A stretch of 64,000 bases of DNA from contig JAHRFE010000028.1 in assembly GCA_019084245.1 (NCBI GenBank), positions 124,001-188,000 on the forward strand, given 5' to 3'. The stretch is from Hoeflea sp. Lineage in GTDB: Bacteria; Pseudomonadota; Alphaproteobacteria; Rhizobiales; Rhizobiaceae. The translations under genes and the position numbers were made by a program. The notes under the pieces were generated by a model. That model was not told where the DNA came from and ran no database searches. It was given only the letters and a program-made list of their open reading frames with translations. The first letter of the stretch is position 1; each line of letters opens with the position of its first letter. Of this stretch, positions 62,625-64,000 are shown in pieces.

Positions 62625-62653
62625 GCGGGCATGCAAGCCCGCCCGGTTTTTTT
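62625..62653 (+). terminator. Rho-independent terminator on the plus strand
   Basis: GCGGGC (62625-62630) pairs with GCCCGC (62637-62642) around a six-base loop, followed by CCGG and seven T. It would stop plus-strand transcripts coming from the histidine phosphatase gene. The 6-base stem on the minus strand, just after the nitronate monooxygenase stop codon, lacks a T-run. Confidence 0.7.
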
Positions 62654-62657
62654 GGAT

Positions 62658-63617
62658 CTACAGCGCCAGACGCGCCCGCGCCGCCTGGTATTCGCGCTCG
62701 AGCCGGTCGACGAGATCGGCCACCGGGCCGATGGACTTGACCGCGCCGATGCCCTGGCCCGAGCCCCAGATTTCCTTCCAGGCCTTGGGGCCGGAACTGG
62801 CCTGCTCGAAATCCATCTTGGTCGGGTCGGCGACCGGCAGATTGTCGGGATCCATGCCGGAGGCTGCGATCGAGGGCTTCAGATAATTGCCGGGAATGCC
62901 GGTGAAATAGTTGGAATAGACGATGTCCTTGGCTTCGCTGTCGACGATCATCTGCTTGTAGGCGTCGACCGCGCGGGCCTCGTCCGTGGCGATGAAGGGC
63001 GTGCCGATATAGGCGAGATCGGCCCCCATGGCCTGGGCCGCGAGCACCGAGCAGCCGGTCGAGATCGAGCCGGACAGCAGCAGCGGGCCGTCAAACCATT
63101 CGCGGATTTCCTGCACCAGCGCGAAGGGCGAGAGCGGACCGGCATGGCCGCCGGCGCCGGCCGCGACCGCGATCAGGCCGTCGGCGCCCTTGTTGATGGC
63201 CGAATGGGCGTGGCGGTTGTTGATGATATCGTGCAGCACGATGCCGCCATAGGAATGGATCGCGGCATTGACCTCGGGCACCGCGCCGAGCGAGGAGATC
63301 ACCACCGGCACCTTGTATTTGACGCACATGGTGAGATCATGCTCGAGCCGCTTGTTGGAGCGATGCACGATCTGGTTGACCGCGAAGGGGGCCGCCGGGC
63401 GATCCGGGTTCTTGGCATTGTGATCGGCCAGTCCCTCGGTGATCTCGGCCAGCCATTCATCGAGCTGGGCTTCGGGCCGCGCATTGAGCGCCGGGAACGA
63501 GCCCATGACGCCGGCCTTGCACTGGGCCAGGACCAGCGGCGGATGCGAAATGATGAACAAGGGCGCGGCGACGACGGGCAGCCGGAAATTGTCCTTGAGG
63601 ATGGCGGGAAGGGTCAT
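62658..63617 (-). CDS. Nitronate monooxygenase family flavoprotein
   Basis: The enzyme family oxidises alkyl nitronates such as propionate 3-nitronate with FMN and oxygen, a detoxification role; some members are enoyl-ACP reductase-like. The 319-residue protein is a TIM barrel with LPVVAAPLFIISHPPLVLA at the N-terminus, VISSLGAVPEVNAAIHSYGG, the catalytic and FMN-binding region VAAGAGGHAGPLSPFALVQE (including the family histidine) and LLLSGSISTGCSVLAAQAMG. A 20-base palindrome lies 20 bases upstream of the start codon. The substrate is not certain. Confidence 0.88.
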   Translation of the reverse strand: MTLPAILKDNFRLPVVAAPLFIISHPPLVLAQCKAGVMGSFPALNARPEAQLDEWLAEITEGLADHNAKNPDRPAAPFAVNQIVHRSNKRLEHDLTMCVKYKVPVVISSLGAVPEVNAAIHSYGGIVLHDIINNRHAHSAINKGADGLIAVAAGAGGHAGPLSPFALVQEIREWFDGPLLLSGSISTGCSVLAAQAMGADLAYIGTPFIATDEARAVDAYKQMIVDSEAKDIVYSNYFTGIPGNYLKPSIAASGMDPDNLPVADPTKMDFEQASSGPKAWKEIWGSGQGIGAVKSIGPVADLVDRLEREYQAARARLAL

Positions 63618-63637
63618 GGGGCCTCACAAATCACGAG

Positions 63638-63657
63638 TGACGTTTACGCAAACGTCA
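63638..63657. promoter_or_regulatory. LiuR-like palindrome upstream of the nitronate monooxygenase gene
   Basis: TGACGTTT (63638-63645) and AAACGTCA (63650-63657) are perfect 8-base arms around ACGC. The sequence closely resembles sites of MerR-type regulators of branched-chain amino acid and acyl-CoA breakdown (LiuR type, TTTACGTAAACG-like). It lies where a promoter for the leftward gene would be. The regulator assignment is an inference. Confidence 0.55.
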
Positions 63658-63885
63658 ATTTTCATAGCAGAGCCGGCCGGAGCTGGAAAGGCTCGGACGG
63701 GCTTGTGCCTCAAAGCGCGGATGGGCCGCCGTCCCGCAGCATGCTTGAGTTTTGCCAGGTAAGCGGATAGGCAGATGAAAACCGCGGCGGCCCGCGGGTT
63801 GCGACCGCTTGGTTGCGGCACGGAGGGGCCGGCCCTTATTGGCCCCTTGGCGACGGACAGACCGCACGGGCAAGGAGACAGACAT

Positions 63886-64000
63886 TTGACCGGCATGGAA
63901 GCGGCAATTCGCGGGGCACTGGAAAAGGCGGGGATCCCCGGCGCGCAGGCGCGCCGCCGGATCTATGATTCGGCGCGCGGCGCGCTCGACCGCAGCCTGG
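63886..64000 (+). CDS. Unidentified protein, partial (C-terminus off the window)
   Basis: The frame opens at a TTG eight bases after AAGGAG and continues to the window edge, giving about 38 residues (MTGMEAAIRGALEKAGIP, then RRRIYDSARGALDRSL). An ATG three codons later is in frame but badly spaced from the ribosome binding site. The visible part is one or two amphipathic helices, rich in Ala and Arg. Nothing allows a family call. The 268 bases between it and the nitronate monooxygenase gene contain the LiuR-like palindrome and otherwise nothing that I recognise. Confidence 0.5.
   Translation, partial: MTGMEAAIRGALEKAGIPGAQARRRIYDSARGALDRSL

Overview
The window reads as a chromosomal segment of a high-GC alphaproteobacterium of the order Rhizobiales (Hyphomicrobiales), probably a marine or saline-habitat member close to Hoeflea or other Rhizobiaceae/Phyllobacteriaceae. 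This is inferred from gene content, not from a database match: a GcrA cell-cycle regulator with clustered GANTC sites, a SAM-II riboswitch before an O-succinylhomoserine sulfhydrylase, the long alphaproteobacterial dCTP deaminase, PstC and PstA with long periplasmic inserts, a NaChBac-type sodium channel and a TRAP-linked ectoine/hydroxyectoine catabolic cluster.

Layout. About 1-3.2 kb is the right end of an integrative element: small hypothetical genes and a tyrosine recombinase lying against the 3' end of a tRNA-Gly(CCC) gene. About 3.4-17.5 kb is housekeeping and transport: sodium channel, dcd, SAM-II riboswitch plus terminator and metZ, a CDP-alcohol phosphatidyltransferase, apaG-trkH, an RND efflux pair, hslO, and argF-argD. 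gcrA follows at 18 kb. About 18.6-27.2 kb is a complete phosphate island, phoR-pstSCAB-phoU-phoB, with a three-unit Pho box before pstS and a polyphosphate kinase 2 next door. About 27.5-34.6 kb holds fadD, pgi, fructokinase, pyrE, pyrC and a non-canonical SDR. About 34.7-39.6 kb holds a D-amino-acid transaminase, a DegT-type sugar aminotransferase and a small deoxysugar operon (rfbF, an rfbC-like epimerase, a C-methyltransferase) with no visible 4,6-dehydratase. About 39.9-47 kb holds a YjgR-type ATPase, an L,D-transpeptidase, a haloacid dehalogenase, a branched-chain aminotransferase plus RidA pair behind two striking palindromes, a DenD-like dehydrogenase and a DMT exporter.

The largest coherent system lies at 47.0-60.8 kb and is a full ectoine and 5-hydroxyectoine utilisation locus. 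A leftward operon, uehA-uehB-uehC-usp-eutA-eutB-eutC-doeA-doeB, provides TRAP uptake, conversion of hydroxyectoine to ectoine, ring opening and deacetylation to diaminobutyrate. The MocR-type regulator EnuR is encoded just upstream of uehA. Divergently, asnC-ssd-doeD encodes a feast/famine regulator plus the dehydrogenase and transaminase that carry diaminobutyrate to aspartate. The window ends with a DUF423 gene, a periplasmic histidine phosphatase, tRNA-Thr(CGT), a nitronate monooxygenase behind a LiuR-like palindrome, and the start of an unidentified gene.

The items most worth a second look are the SAM-II aptamer coupled to an intrinsic terminator, the paired perfect palindromes before the aminotransferase-RidA operon, the hairpin that encloses the uehB ribosome binding site and start codon, the GANTC cluster before gcrA, the orphan deoxysugar genes and the sodium channel. 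No CRISPR array, rRNA or insertion sequence was seen.
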